This document shows, in pieces, positions 8,667 to 17,153 of a stretch of 64,000 nucleotides of DNA. The stretch lies in assembly GCF_040227235.1 (NCBI RefSeq), contig NZ_JBELNZ010000001.1, positions 496,001 through 560,000 of the forward strand, in the 5' to 3' direction. Each line of letters opens with the position of its first letter. Within the stretch, counting starts at the first letter, position 1. The notes below the pieces were generated by a model. That model was not told the origin of the DNA. It saw nothing but the letters and a program-made list of their open reading frames with translations, and ran no database searches. The translations under genes were made by a program, and so were the position numbers. Source of the DNA: Parafrigoribacterium_A soli (GTDB lineage Bacteria; Actinomycetota; Actinomycetes; Actinomycetales; Microbacteriaceae).

Positions 8667-9698
8667 ATGCGCACCGCCGCGTATTCAGGAAACAAGACAA
8701 TCACCATCGCAGACGCGACACCAGCAGCTCCGGGCGCGGATGAGGTGCAGATCAGGGTCGCCTACACCGGCCTGTGCGGCACTGATCTGCACATTCTCCA
8801 CGGCAACATGGACGCGCGCGTCAGCATGCCCCTCGTTTTCGGACACGAGATGAGCGGCACGATCGCCGCTCTGGGCAGCAACGTGACGGACTGGTCGGTC
8901 GGTGCTCCGGTCACCGTCATGCCGTTGGACTGGGACAACACCTGCCCGGCCTGCCTCGCGGGCAATCAGCACATCTGCCAGAACCTGAACTTCATCGGCA
9001 TCGACTCCCCCGGCTCACTGCAGGGACTGTGGAACGTGCCCGCGGATACCCTCGTGGCGCTTCCCACCGAGCTGCGCCTGGATCACGCTGCGCTCGTCGA
9101 GCCCGTGTCGGTGGCCGTGCACGACGTTCGGCGCGCGAACCTCACGCCCGGCGACAAGGTGGTCGTCATCGGCGGGGGTCCGATCGGCGTCCTGATCGCC
9201 TCGGTCGCGCGCGATTTCGGTGCCGAGGTCGCCGTGATCGAACTGGATGCCACGCGCCGTGAGGCCATTGCTGGCCTTGGTCTGACCACGCTTGACCCGC
9301 GCGCCACCGACCAGGTTGCCTGGGTGGAGCAATGGACCGGCGGGGCCGGTGCGGATGTCGTGTTCGAGGTGTCCGGATCCGCCGCGGCCGTTCTCGGTGC
9401 CACCGATCTCGCCAAGGTGCGAGGGACGCTGGTCGTGGTCGCGATACATCCGGTTCCCCGGGAGATCAACCTGCAGCGCGTCTTCTGGCGCGAACTGACG
9501 ATCCTGGGCGCGCGCGTGTATCAGCGCACCGACTTCGAGAAGGCGGTGGAGCTGCTGCAGCGAGGCGCAATTCCCGCTGACCTGCTCATCACCAAGATCG
9601 TTCCGCTCTCGGAGACCCAATCTGCCTTTGCCGACCTCGAGTCCGGAGACGCCATGAAGATCCTCGTCGATGTGCAGAGCGAACAGGACGAGAGGTGA
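8667..9698 (+). CDS. Zinc-dependent alcohol dehydrogenase (medium-chain)
   Basis: Medium-chain zinc dehydrogenase, 343 aa. Seen: catalytic-zinc motif CGTDLHILHGN, GHEMSGTI, a structural-zinc segment with spaced cysteines (CPACLAGNQHIC), and the Rossmann fingerprint VVVIGGGPIGVLIA near residue 170. The ATG at 8667 is chosen because AAGGAGGA precedes it; an upstream in-frame ATG at 8613 has no ribosome site. Its product probably oxidises a polyol or sugar in the same pathway, either L-fucose itself or a related alditol or aldose. It overlaps the SDR gene by four bases (GTGA). The precise substrate cannot be read from sequence. Confidence 0.85.
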   Translation: MRTAAYSGNKTITIADATPAAPGADEVQIRVAYTGLCGTDLHILHGNMDARVSMPLVFGHEMSGTIAALGSNVTDWSVGAPVTVMPLDWDNTCPACLAGNQHICQNLNFIGIDSPGSLQGLWNVPADTLVALPTELRLDHAALVEPVSVAVHDVRRANLTPGDKVVVIGGGPIGVLIASVARDFGAEVAVIELDATRREAIAGLGLTTLDPRATDQVAWVEQWTGGAGADVVFEVSGSAAAVLGATDLAKVRGTLVVVAIHPVPREINLQRVFWRELTILGARVYQRTDFEKAVELLQRGAIPADLLITKIVPLSETQSAFADLESGDAMKILVDVQSEQDER

Positions 9699-10459
9699 GC
9701 GCGGTGTCGCAATTCGACCTGTCGGGCACGACCGCGGTCGTCACGGGCGCACGTCGGGGTATCGGGATGGCGATGGCCATCGCGCTGGCCGAGGCGGGCG
9801 CGGACATCATCGGCGTGAGTGCGACGCTGCCGGCAGCCGGGAGTGCGGTCGGCGCGGCGGTGGAGGGTCTGGGCAGAAGCTTCACGGCCCGTGCCGTGGA
9901 TTTCTCGAACCGCGAGGCCGTCGTGGCGCTCGGCGACGAACTGCGGGATATGGCCGTCGACATCCTGGTCAACAACGCCGGGACGATTGAGCGAACGCCG
10001 GCGGTGGAACATCCGCTCGAGATGTGGGATCGGGTGCTCGAGGTGAACCTCACGAGCCAATTCATCCTCACTCAGGCAGTCGCGGCCGGCATGATCTCTC
10101 GCGGGCGGGGCAAGGTCATCTTCACGGCGTCACTGCTGAGCTTTCAGGGCGGCATCAACGTGCCTGGCTACACCGCATCCAAGTCCGGCATCGCTGGGTT
10201 GACCAAGGCACTCGCGAACGAATGGGCGCCGCTCGGCATCACGGTGAACGCGATCGCTCCGGGCTACATCGCCACCGACAACACTCAGGCCCTGCAGGAC
10301 GACCCGGAACGCGCCCAGGCGATACTGCAGCGCATACCGGCCGGGCGCTGGGGCCGGGCGAGCGATCTGGGTGGAGCAACGGTATTCCTCGCCTCGCCCG
10401 CTTCGGACTACGTCTCCGGCATCGTGCTGCCGGTGGACGGCGGGTGGCTCGGACGCTGA
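9695..10459 (+). CDS. SDR oxidoreductase, probable 2-keto-3-deoxy-L-fuconate dehydrogenase
   Basis: Classical short-chain dehydrogenase, 254 aa. Motifs: TGARRGIGMAMA (cofactor loop), NNAG in ILVNNAGTIE, catalytic YTASKSG and the C-terminal GIVLPVDGGWLGR. By context it oxidises 2-keto-3-deoxy-L-fuconate to the 2,4-diketo acid that the FAH-family hydrolase cleaves. The GTG start overlaps the dehydrogenase stop (GTGA), so the two are translationally coupled; a second GTG at 9704 is possible. It could equally be a 2-dehydro-3-deoxy-D-gluconate dehydrogenase homologue (KduD-like), which shares these motifs. Confidence 0.82.
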   Translation: MSAVSQFDLSGTTAVVTGARRGIGMAMAIALAEAGADIIGVSATLPAAGSAVGAAVEGLGRSFTARAVDFSNREAVVALGDELRDMAVDILVNNAGTIERTPAVEHPLEMWDRVLEVNLTSQFILTQAVAAGMISRGRGKVIFTASLLSFQGGINVPGYTASKSGIAGLTKALANEWAPLGITVNAIAPGYIATDNTQALQDDPERAQAILQRIPAGRWGRASDLGGATVFLASPASDYVSGIVLPVDGGWLGR

Positions 10460-10465
10460 CGCCGG

Positions 10466-10489
10466 CGCTTCGACACGCTCCGCGAACGG
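10466..10489. repeat. Degenerate interspersed repeat (CGCTTCGACACGCTC type)
   Basis: A degenerate copy of the CGCTTCGACAAGCTC element seen elsewhere in this window, here in the 55-bp gap between the convergent SDR and prs genes. It carries CGCTTCGACACGCTCCGCGA and may fold weakly at the 3' ends of the two genes. Confidence 0.45.
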
Positions 10490-10514
10490 CGAGTGTGCCT
10501 CGGCGCGCGAAAGC

Positions 10515-11492
10515 CTAGGCGGCGCCGTCGAACATCGAGGTGACCGAGCCGTCGCCGAAGACCTGCTGGATGGCCGTCGCGAGCAGCGGCGCGATCGGCA
10601 GGATCTCGAGGGTCGGGAAGCGCTTGGCCTGCGAGATCGGCAGCGTGTCGGTGACCACGACCGAGTTGATGAACTCGGACTGCAGGATCTCCGGCGCCGG
10701 GTCGGAGAAGATCGCGTGGGTGGCGGCGACGACGACACTGAGCGCACCGGCCTGCTTGAGCGCCTGTGCCGCGGCGACGATCGTGCGGCCGGTGTCGATC
10801 ATGTCGTCGACGATGAGGCAGACGCGCCCCTCGACCGGCCCGATGATCTCGTGCACCGAGACCTTGTTCGGCACGAGCGGGTCGCGGCGCTTGTGGATGA
10901 TGGCGAGCGGGGAGCCGAGCTTGTCGCTCCAGATGTCGGCGACGCGCACGCGGCCCATGTCTGGGGAGACGACGGTGAGGTTCGAGGTGTCGAGCTTGGA
11001 CTGGAAGTGCTTCAGCAGCACCGGCATCGCGAAGAGGTGGTCGACGGGGCCGTCGAAGAAGCCCTGGATCTGGGCGGCGTGCAGGTCGACCGACATGATG
11101 CGGTCGGCGCCGGCGGCCTTGAACAGGTCGGCGACGAGGCGCGCGGAGATCGGCTCGCGACCGCGGCCCTTCTTGTCCTGCCTGGCATACGGATAGAACG
11201 GCGCGACCACGGTGATGCGCTTGGCCGAGGCCCGCTTGAGTGCGTCGACCATGATGAGCTGCTCCATGAGCCACTCGTTGATCGGCTCGGTGTGCGACTG
11301 GATGACGAAGGCGTCGCATCCGCGCACGCTCTCGTCGTACCGGGCGTAGATCTCACCGTTGGCGAAGGTGCGGGCGTTGGTGTGCACGAGATCGGTGTCG
11401 AGTTCGGCCGCGATATCCGCGGCGAGTTGGGGGTGCGCGCGACCGGACACGATCACGAGCCGTTTCTGTCCGTTGATTTTGATCTCGGACAC
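10515..11492 (-). CDS. prs: Ribose-phosphate pyrophosphokinase (PRPP synthase)
   Basis: Makes 5-phosphoribosyl-1-pyrophosphate from ribose 5-phosphate and ATP for nucleotide, His and Trp synthesis; cytosolic hexamer. At 325 aa it has the standard bacterial length. Motifs: PFYPYARQDKKGRGREPISA (ATP loop), VDLHAAQIQGFF, the catalytic Lys-Arg region IIHKRRD, and the PRPP-binding loop CLIVDDMIDTGRT. The start is GTG, with GAGAGCGGG upstream. It lies just downstream of glmU (42-nt gap), a conserved actinobacterial pairing that ties PRPP supply to cell-wall precursor synthesis. Confidence 0.97.
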   Translation of the reverse strand: MSEIKINGQKRLVIVSGRAHPQLAADIAAELDTDLVHTNARTFANGEIYARYDESVRGCDAFVIQSHTEPINEWLMEQLIMVDALKRASAKRITVVAPFYPYARQDKKGRGREPISARLVADLFKAAGADRIMSVDLHAAQIQGFFDGPVDHLFAMPVLLKHFQSKLDTSNLTVVSPDMGRVRVADIWSDKLGSPLAIIHKRRDPLVPNKVSVHEIIGPVEGRVCLIVDDMIDTGRTIVAAAQALKQAGALSVVVAATHAIFSDPAPEILQSEFINSVVVTDTLPISQAKRFPTLEILPIAPLLATAIQQVFGDGSVTSMFDGAA

Positions 11493-11534
11493 GTATCCCG
11501 CTCTCTGCCGTCGCCGGCGTGTGTGAAAAAGCCG

Positions 11535-12986
11535 CTAGTCGGTAGCTTCTTCGCCAGCCGCCGCCGCCGCTTTCGCCGCCGCAGTGCCCGGGCGATTCGT
11601 CTCGACCCAGCCAGTCATATTGCGCTGCGGAGCCACGTTGATAGCCAATGCCCCGGCGGGCACATCCTTGCGAACGACCGTGCCGGCACCCGTGTAGGCT
11701 CCATCGCCAATTCTAACGGGGGCGACGAACACGTTGTGCGACCCGGTCCGCACGTTCGACCCGACAGTGGTGCGGTGCTTGTTCACACCGTCATAGTTCG
11801 CGGTGATCGTGCCCGCGCCCACGTTCGACTCGACGCCCACCTCGGTGTCGCCGATGTAGCTGAGGTGCGGCACCTTGCTCCCCCGGCCGATGTGGGCGTT
11901 CTTCGTCTCCACGAAGGTGCCGATCTTGCCGTCCTCGGCGAGTTCGGTGCCGGGCCTGAGGTAGGCAAAGGGACCAACGGATGCGCCAGCGCCGATCACC
12001 GCGAGCGTCGCGTCGGTGCGCTTCACCACGGCGTTCTCGCCAACCTCGCAGTCGACGAGGGTCGTGTCGGGCCCCACGATGGCGCCGCGCGCGATCGACG
12101 TCGCACCCTTGATGCGGGTGCCAGGCAGCAGCTCGACGTCCTCGGCGAGCGTCGCGTCCACGTCGATCCAGGTCGACGCCGGGTCCTGCACGGTGACGCC
12201 GGCGAGCTGCCAGCGGCGCACGATGCGCGCATTCAGTTCCACGCCGGCCGCGCTCAGCTGGGCGCGGTCGTTGATGCCGGCAACCAGCCACGGGTCTGAC
12301 ACCGGAACCGCCTCGATGCGACCACCCGACGCGCGGATGCCTGCGGCGGCATCCGTCAGGTACTTCTCCCTCTGCGCGTTGTCGGTTCCGATCGCGCCGA
12401 GCGCGGCTCGCAGCGCGGCGACGTCGAAGACGTACACACCCGCGTTCACCTCGGTGACGAGCAGCTGCTCCGGCGTCGCATCCTTCTGCTCGACGATCGA
12501 TTCGAAGGCGCCGTCGGCGGAACGAAGGATCCGCCCGGCGCCCGTGGGGTCGGGGAAGAAGGCGCTGAGCAGCGTGAGGGCGTTGCCGGAGTCGCGGTGG
12601 CTCGCGATCATGCCGTGGATGGTCTCGGCATCGAGCAGGGGAACATCGGCGCTCAGTACGACGAGGTGGCCGGCGAAGCCCGCGGGCAGAGCGGCGACGC
12701 CGAGCTCGACGGCACGGCCGGTGCCCGGCACCTCGTCCTGGTCGACGATGAGTGCGGACGGGAAGTGCTCGGCGACCACCGCGGCGATGGCGTCGCGCTC
12801 GTGCCGCACGACCGTGATGACGTGAGCGGCGCCGAGCTGGCCTGCTGTGGTGAGAACGTGGCCGAGCATCGAGACGCCCGCGAGTTCGTGCAGCACCTTC
12901 GGCCTCGACGACTTCATGCGCGTGCCCTGGCCCGCTGCGAGGATGATGACGGCCAGTGCCGAGTCGCGCTCTGCTGAATCGGTCAT
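11535..12986 (-). CDS. glmU: Bifunctional UDP-N-acetylglucosamine pyrophosphorylase / glucosamine-1-phosphate acetyltransferase
   Basis: Cytosolic enzyme, 483 aa, making UDP-GlcNAc for peptidoglycan. The N-terminal uridyltransferase domain (about 1-235) has VIILAAGQGTRMKSSRPKV, VLSADVPLLD and TEVNAGVYVFD. The C-terminal left-handed beta-helix acetyltransferase domain (about 265-460) shows hexapeptide repeats and the active-site region YLRPGTELAEDGKIG, then NANYDG-like ITANYDGVNKHRT. The last 20 residues are Ala-rich, as in actinobacterial homologues. tRNA-Gln lies immediately upstream on the same strand and prs follows, so all three may share a transcript. Confidence 0.97.
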   Translation of the reverse strand: MTDSAERDSALAVIILAAGQGTRMKSSRPKVLHELAGVSMLGHVLTTAGQLGAAHVITVVRHERDAIAAVVAEHFPSALIVDQDEVPGTGRAVELGVAALPAGFAGHLVVLSADVPLLDAETIHGMIASHRDSGNALTLLSAFFPDPTGAGRILRSADGAFESIVEQKDATPEQLLVTEVNAGVYVFDVAALRAALGAIGTDNAQREKYLTDAAAGIRASGGRIEAVPVSDPWLVAGINDRAQLSAAGVELNARIVRRWQLAGVTVQDPASTWIDVDATLAEDVELLPGTRIKGATSIARGAIVGPDTTLVDCEVGENAVVKRTDATLAVIGAGASVGPFAYLRPGTELAEDGKIGTFVETKNAHIGRGSKVPHLSYIGDTEVGVESNVGAGTITANYDGVNKHRTTVGSNVRTGSHNVFVAPVRIGDGAYTGAGTVVRKDVPAGALAINVAPQRNMTGWVETNRPGTAAAKAAAAAGEEATD

Positions 12987-13014
12987 GTTCCCTCTTTCTC
13001 GTGCCTGCTGCAGC

Positions 13015-13085
13015 TCCGCCTCCAGGACTCGAACCTAGACCTAACAGCTCCAAAGGCTGTCGTGCTGCCATTACACCAAGGCGGA
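13015..13085 (-). tRNA. tRNA-Gln (anticodon TTG)
   Basis: Read on the minus strand, a 71-nt cloverleaf starts TCCGCCTTGG and ends AGGCGGA. It has a 7-bp acceptor stem (TCCGCCT/AGGCGGA), D-arm GTGTAATGGCAGCAC, anticodon stem ACAGC/GCTGT around loop CTTTGGA (anticodon TTG), and T-arm with GGTTCGAGTCC. No CCA is encoded. It lies directly upstream of glmU. Confidence 0.95.
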
Positions 13086-13176
13086 CCGCACGGAGGCCGC
13101 AGCATCCGGTGCCCGTCAATTCTGCCAGACGCACGGCCCGTCACTACCCGGTTCGCGCGTCGGCGATAATGGGCGC

Positions 13177-13668
13177 ATGCCAGAACGCGACGAAGTCGAC
13201 CGCGTCGTCGGGGCCTGGGAGCGGGAGCGCCCCGACCTCGATTTCGCTCCGCTGCAGGTGCTCTCGCGCGTCGGGCGGCTGGCCCGGCACCTCGATCGGG
13301 CGAGGCGAGCGGCGTTCACGGCATCCGAATTGGACTCCTGGGAGTTCGACGTGCTGTCGGCGCTGCGTCGCGCGGGCAAGCCGTACCAGTTGAGCCCGAA
13401 GGCGCTGCTGCAGCAGACCCTGGTCTCAAGCGGCACGATGACCAACCGGATCGACCGGCTGGTGGAACGACAGCTGGTCGAGCGCCGCACCGATCCGCAC
13501 GACGGCCGCGGCATCCTCGTCGTCATGACGCCGACCGGTCGCGTGCGCGTCGACACGGCGATCAGCCTGCTTCTTCGGGCAGAGACCGAACTGCTCGAGG
13601 GGCTCTCCGCATCCGACCAGGAGCGACTGGCCGGGTTGCTGCGCCGCCTCAGCCTCGACTTCGACTGA
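13177..13668 (+). CDS. MarR-family transcriptional regulator
   Basis: Winged-helix regulator, 163 aa. After an N-terminal dimerisation helix, the DNA-binding region contains SSGTMTNRIDRLVERQLVERR followed by the wing DPHDGRGILVVMTPTG, the typical MarR D-x-R-wing pattern, then C-terminal dimer helices. GATAAT at 13165-13170 ends 6 nt before the ATG, so the mRNA is probably leaderless. It ends 3 bp from the convergent ABC-F gene. The target genes and ligand are unknown; an adjacent ABC-F gene and tRNA give no firm clue. Confidence 0.88.
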   Translation: MPERDEVDRVVGAWERERPDLDFAPLQVLSRVGRLARHLDRARRAAFTASELDSWEFDVLSALRRAGKPYQLSPKALLQQTLVSSGTMTNRIDRLVERQLVERRTDPHDGRGILVVMTPTGRVRVDTAISLLLRAETELLEGLSASDQERLAGLLRRLSLDFD

Positions 13669-13671
13669 ACT

Positions 13672-15468
13672 TCAGCCGAGCAGCTCGCTGAGCTCGAGCC
13701 ATCGCGTCTCGACCGCGGAGAGTGATGCCTGCAGCGTGCTGAGCTCGGTCGACAGCTCGCCGAGTCCCGCATAGTCGCTCTGGTCGTGCTCCGCCATCTT
13801 CAGGTGCAGCGCCGCGATCTGGCCGTTCAGCTTCTCGATCTTGCGACCACCGGCGGCGAACTCCTTCTCCGCGTTGCGCAGCTCCGCGCCCGCCAGCTTC
13901 GGCGGACCCGACGGCTTCTGCGCGGCCGGTGCCTCGGTCTTGCTGCCGCGCTCGGCATCCCGCTGCTGCTTCGAGCGCAGCTCGAGATACTGCTCGACGC
14001 CCCTGGGCAGGTGCCGCAGGCCGCCATCGATCACGGCGTACTGCTGGTCGGTCACTCGCTCGACCAGATATCGATCGTGCGACACCACGAGCAGGGTGCC
14101 GGGGAAGGAATCGAGCAGGTCCTCGATGGCGGCGAGCATGTCGGTGTCGAGGTCGTTGGTGGGCTCGTCGAGGATGAGCACATTGGGCTCCGAGAGCAGG
14201 ATCAGCAGCAGTTGAAGGCGGCGCTTCTGCCCGCCGGAGAGATCCTTGACCGGGGTGCTCAGCTGCGCGCTCGAGAACCCGACGCGCTCGAGCAGTTGGC
14301 CCGGTGTCATCTCCTTGCCGCCGGCGATGTAGCTGCTCTTCTGCCGCCCGAGCACCTCGCTCACGCGGTCGTTCCAGATCTCCTCGAGCTCGAACAGCTG
14401 CTGCGTCAGGGTCGCGACCTTGATCGTCTTGCCGCGCTTCACGCGGCCGGTGGTCGGCAGCAGGCTCCCCGCGACGAGGCTCAGCAGCGTGCTCTTGCCA
14501 GCGCCGTTCACCCCGAGGATGCCCGTGCGCTCGCCCGGCGCGATGCGCCAGGTCACGTCTTTCAGCACGTTCTTGTCGTCGTAGCTCACCGACACGTTCT
14601 CGAGGTCGACGACGTCCTTGCCGAGGCGCTGCATCGCCATCGAAGCGAGCGAAACGCTGTCGCGCGCGGGCGGTTCGTTCTCGATCAGGGCGTTCGCCGC
14701 GTCGATGCGGAACTTCGGCTTTGCTGTGCGAGCCGGAGCTCCGCGGCGCAGCCAGGCCAGCTCCTTGCGCATCAGGTTCTGCCGCTTCGACTCGGATGCC
14801 GCAGCCATTCGATCACGCTCGACCCGCTGCAGGATGTACGCGGCGTAGCCGCCCTCGAACGGCTCGATCAGCCGGTCGTGCACCTCCCAGGTGGCGGTGC
14901 AGATCTCATCGAGGAACCACCGGTCGTGGGTGACGACCACGAGCCCACCGGAGTTCGCGGACCAGCGCTGCTTGAGGTGCTTCGCGAGCCAGGCGATGCC
15001 CTCGACGTCGAGGTGGTTGGTGGGCTCATCGAGAAAGATCACGTCGTGGTCGCCGATGAGGAGTGCGGCGAGCGCCACCCTCCTGCGCTGGCCGCCCGAG
15101 AGGTCTGCCACCTTCGACTCCCAGGGGATGTCGGAGGCGAGTCCCGCGATGACGTCGCGGACCTTCGGGTCACCAGCCCACTCGTGCTCATCGAGATCGC
15201 CGATGATCGTCTGGTGCACGGTGAGCTCGTCGTCGAGATCATCCGCCTGGTCGAGCATGGCGAGGGTGATGCCGCCGCGCCTCGTCACCCGGCCGGAGTC
15301 GGGTTCGAGCCGGCCCGCCAGCATCCGGAGCAGCGTGGACTTGCCGTCGCCATTGCGGCCGACGATGCCGATGCGGTCGCCCTCGTCGAGACCGATGGTG
15401 ACGCGATCGAAGATGACGCGGGTCGGGTATTCGAGGTGAAGCGCTTCCGCGCCGAGCAGGTGGGCCAT
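13672..15468 (-). CDS. ABC-F family ATP-binding protein
   Basis: Soluble protein, 598 aa, with two ABC ATPase domains and no membrane part. ABC-F proteins act on ribosomes as translation or antibiotic-protection factors. First domain: Walker A GRNGDGKST, signature LSGGQRRRVALA, DEPTNHLD. A charged linker (about 245-300) follows, then the second domain: GVNGAGKST, LSGGQKRRLQLL, DEPTNDLD. The C-terminal coiled region (from about 520) is rich in Lys/Glu. It resembles the Uup/EttA group rather than a known resistance factor. The ATG at 15468 is favoured because TAGTCT on the minus strand ends 7 nt before it; the frame extends further to 15537 without support. Confidence 0.93.
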   Translation of the reverse strand: MAHLLGAEALHLEYPTRVIFDRVTIGLDEGDRIGIVGRNGDGKSTLLRMLAGRLEPDSGRVTRRGGITLAMLDQADDLDDELTVHQTIIGDLDEHEWAGDPKVRDVIAGLASDIPWESKVADLSGGQRRRVALAALLIGDHDVIFLDEPTNHLDVEGIAWLAKHLKQRWSANSGGLVVVTHDRWFLDEICTATWEVHDRLIEPFEGGYAAYILQRVERDRMAAASESKRQNLMRKELAWLRRGAPARTAKPKFRIDAANALIENEPPARDSVSLASMAMQRLGKDVVDLENVSVSYDDKNVLKDVTWRIAPGERTGILGVNGAGKSTLLSLVAGSLLPTTGRVKRGKTIKVATLTQQLFELEEIWNDRVSEVLGRQKSSYIAGGKEMTPGQLLERVGFSSAQLSTPVKDLSGGQKRRLQLLLILLSEPNVLILDEPTNDLDTDMLAAIEDLLDSFPGTLLVVSHDRYLVERVTDQQYAVIDGGLRHLPRGVEQYLELRSKQQRDAERGSKTEAPAAQKPSGPPKLAGAELRNAEKEFAAGGRKIEKLNGQIAALHLKMAEHDQSDYAGLGELSTELSTLQASLSAVETRWLELSELLG

Positions 15469-15580
15469 TCGTTCGAGACTAGCCGAGGCAGACCCGGAGC
15501 ATACACCGGCGATGGCCGGCGCGGAGGGCGTTGACACCGCTCAGGGCGAGGGAAACGATGGAAGAGACGAAGGGCAGAAC

Positions 15581-17101
15581 ATGACCACACTCGCACGCCT
15601 CGGCACCTCGCTCTCCGCGGTATTCACCGACGACACCACCAAGGCGATTCACGAACCCTGGGGACCGCACGACACGCAGGTGCTCATCGTGGCGGCCATC
15701 GGCATCCTCATCGTGGTCGCCCTGATCGTGTGGCTGAAGATGCACGCGTTCCTCGCGCTGACTATCGGCGCACTGTTTGTCGGGCTCGCCTCCGGCATCG
15801 ACCTCGGCAAGGTCACCGCATCCTACGAAACGGGCGTCGGCGGCGTGCTCGGCTACGTCGGCGTGTTGATAGCCCTCGGCGCCATGCTCGGCAAACTGCT
15901 TGGCGATTCAGGCGGTGCAGACCGGATAGTGAACACCCTTCTGCGGGGACGGCCCGCTTCCCTGCCGTGGAAGATGGGCCTCGTCGCCGTGATCATCGGC
16001 ATCCCGATGTTCTTCGAGGTCGGACTCGTTCTCCTCATCCCCGTCGTCATGCTCGCCGTGCACCGCTCCAAGGGGCCCGCGATGCGGCTCGGAATCCCGG
16101 CGCTCGCCGGCCTCTCGGTACTGCACGGCTTCATCCCGCCGCACCCCGGTCCCGTCGCCGCCATCGGCATCCTGCACGCCAACGTCGGCGACACCCTCGC
16201 GCTCGGCCTCCTCATCGCGATCCCCACCGTCATCGTCGCCGGACCGCTGTTCAGCAGACTCGCCGCCAAGTGGGTGCCGATCGGCCCCGCCGGTGCCGGG
16301 CTCGCCTTCGTCGGCGCGGGAGCGGCATCCGGTTCGGACGAGGCCGCCGGCACGGGCGCTGCGGCGACGAAAACCGCGACCCGCGCGGAGACCAAGACGG
16401 TTCAGCAGGGTGCGGCCGACCCGGCCGTCACCCGAACACCGTCGTTCGGCTGGACGCTGACGACGGTGCTCTCCCCCGTCGTGCTCATGCTGCTGAGGGC
16501 GGGATCCGACCTGTGGATCTCCCCGACGACGCCGATCTACAAGATTCTCCAATTCATCGGTGACCCGGTGGTCGCTCTGCTCATCGCCGTGCTGCTCGCG
16601 ATGATCACCTTCGGAACCACCGTCGGATTCTCGGTGAGCACGCTCTCCAAGAAGATCGGCGACTCGCTGCTGCCCATCGTCGGTGTCGTGTTCATCGTCG
16701 GTGCCGGTGGCGGCTTCAAGCAGGTGCTCGTCGACGGCGGCACGAGCGTGGCGATCGGCAAGTTCGCGGTGGCCGCAAGCCTGTCGGCGCTCGTGCTCGG
16801 CTGGATCGTGGCGGTGCTCATCCGAGTGGCCACCGGTTCGGCGACGGTCGCGACCGTCACCGCGGCCGGAATCGTCGCGCCCCTGGCGGCGAACCTCCCG
16901 CCCGCCCAGCTCGCACTCGTCGTGCTCGCCGTCGGGGCCGGGTCGCTGTTCTTCTCCCACGTCAATGACGCCGGCTTCTGGCTCGTGAAGGAGTACTTCG
17001 GCATGACGGTGTGGCAGACGATCAAGACCTGGTCGGTGATGGAGACGATCATCTCGATCATCGGCGGCCTGCTGGCGCTGCTGCTCTCCCTCGTCCTCTG
17101 A
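15581..17101 (+). CDS. GntP-family gluconate:H+ symporter
   Basis: Integral membrane transporter, 506 aa, of the gluconate/GntP family, importing gluconate or related sugar acids. About 12-13 hydrophobic segments are visible, with family stretches PHPGPVAAIGILHAN and FSHVNDAGFWLVKEYFG near the C-terminus. A polar cytoplasmic loop rich in Ala/Thr/Glu (around 240-285) separates two halves. The ATG at 15581 follows GAAGGGCAGAAC; an upstream frame-open ATG (15512) lies inside the divergent ABC-F promoter and is rejected. No gluconate kinase or regulator is adjacent, so the exact substrate is uncertain. Confidence 0.9.
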   Translation: MTTLARLGTSLSAVFTDDTTKAIHEPWGPHDTQVLIVAAIGILIVVALIVWLKMHAFLALTIGALFVGLASGIDLGKVTASYETGVGGVLGYVGVLIALGAMLGKLLGDSGGADRIVNTLLRGRPASLPWKMGLVAVIIGIPMFFEVGLVLLIPVVMLAVHRSKGPAMRLGIPALAGLSVLHGFIPPHPGPVAAIGILHANVGDTLALGLLIAIPTVIVAGPLFSRLAAKWVPIGPAGAGLAFVGAGAASGSDEAAGTGAAATKTATRAETKTVQQGAADPAVTRTPSFGWTLTTVLSPVVLMLLRAGSDLWISPTTPIYKILQFIGDPVVALLIAVLLAMITFGTTVGFSVSTLSKKIGDSLLPIVGVVFIVGAGGGFKQVLVDGGTSVAIGKFAVAASLSALVLGWIVAVLIRVATGSATVATVTAAGIVAPLAANLPPAQLALVVLAVGAGSLFFSHVNDAGFWLVKEYFGMTVWQTIKTWSVMETIISIIGGLLALLLSLVL

Positions 17102-17153
17102 ACTTCTCCGCCGCCCGATTGTTCGATCCACCTCGCCGCGAGGAGAGGAGGGG

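Noticed and set aside
10371..12299. 642-codon plus-strand frame over prs and glmU
   Set aside because: Lies antisense to two unmistakable enzymes and the tail of the SDR; composition is typical of a shadow frame.
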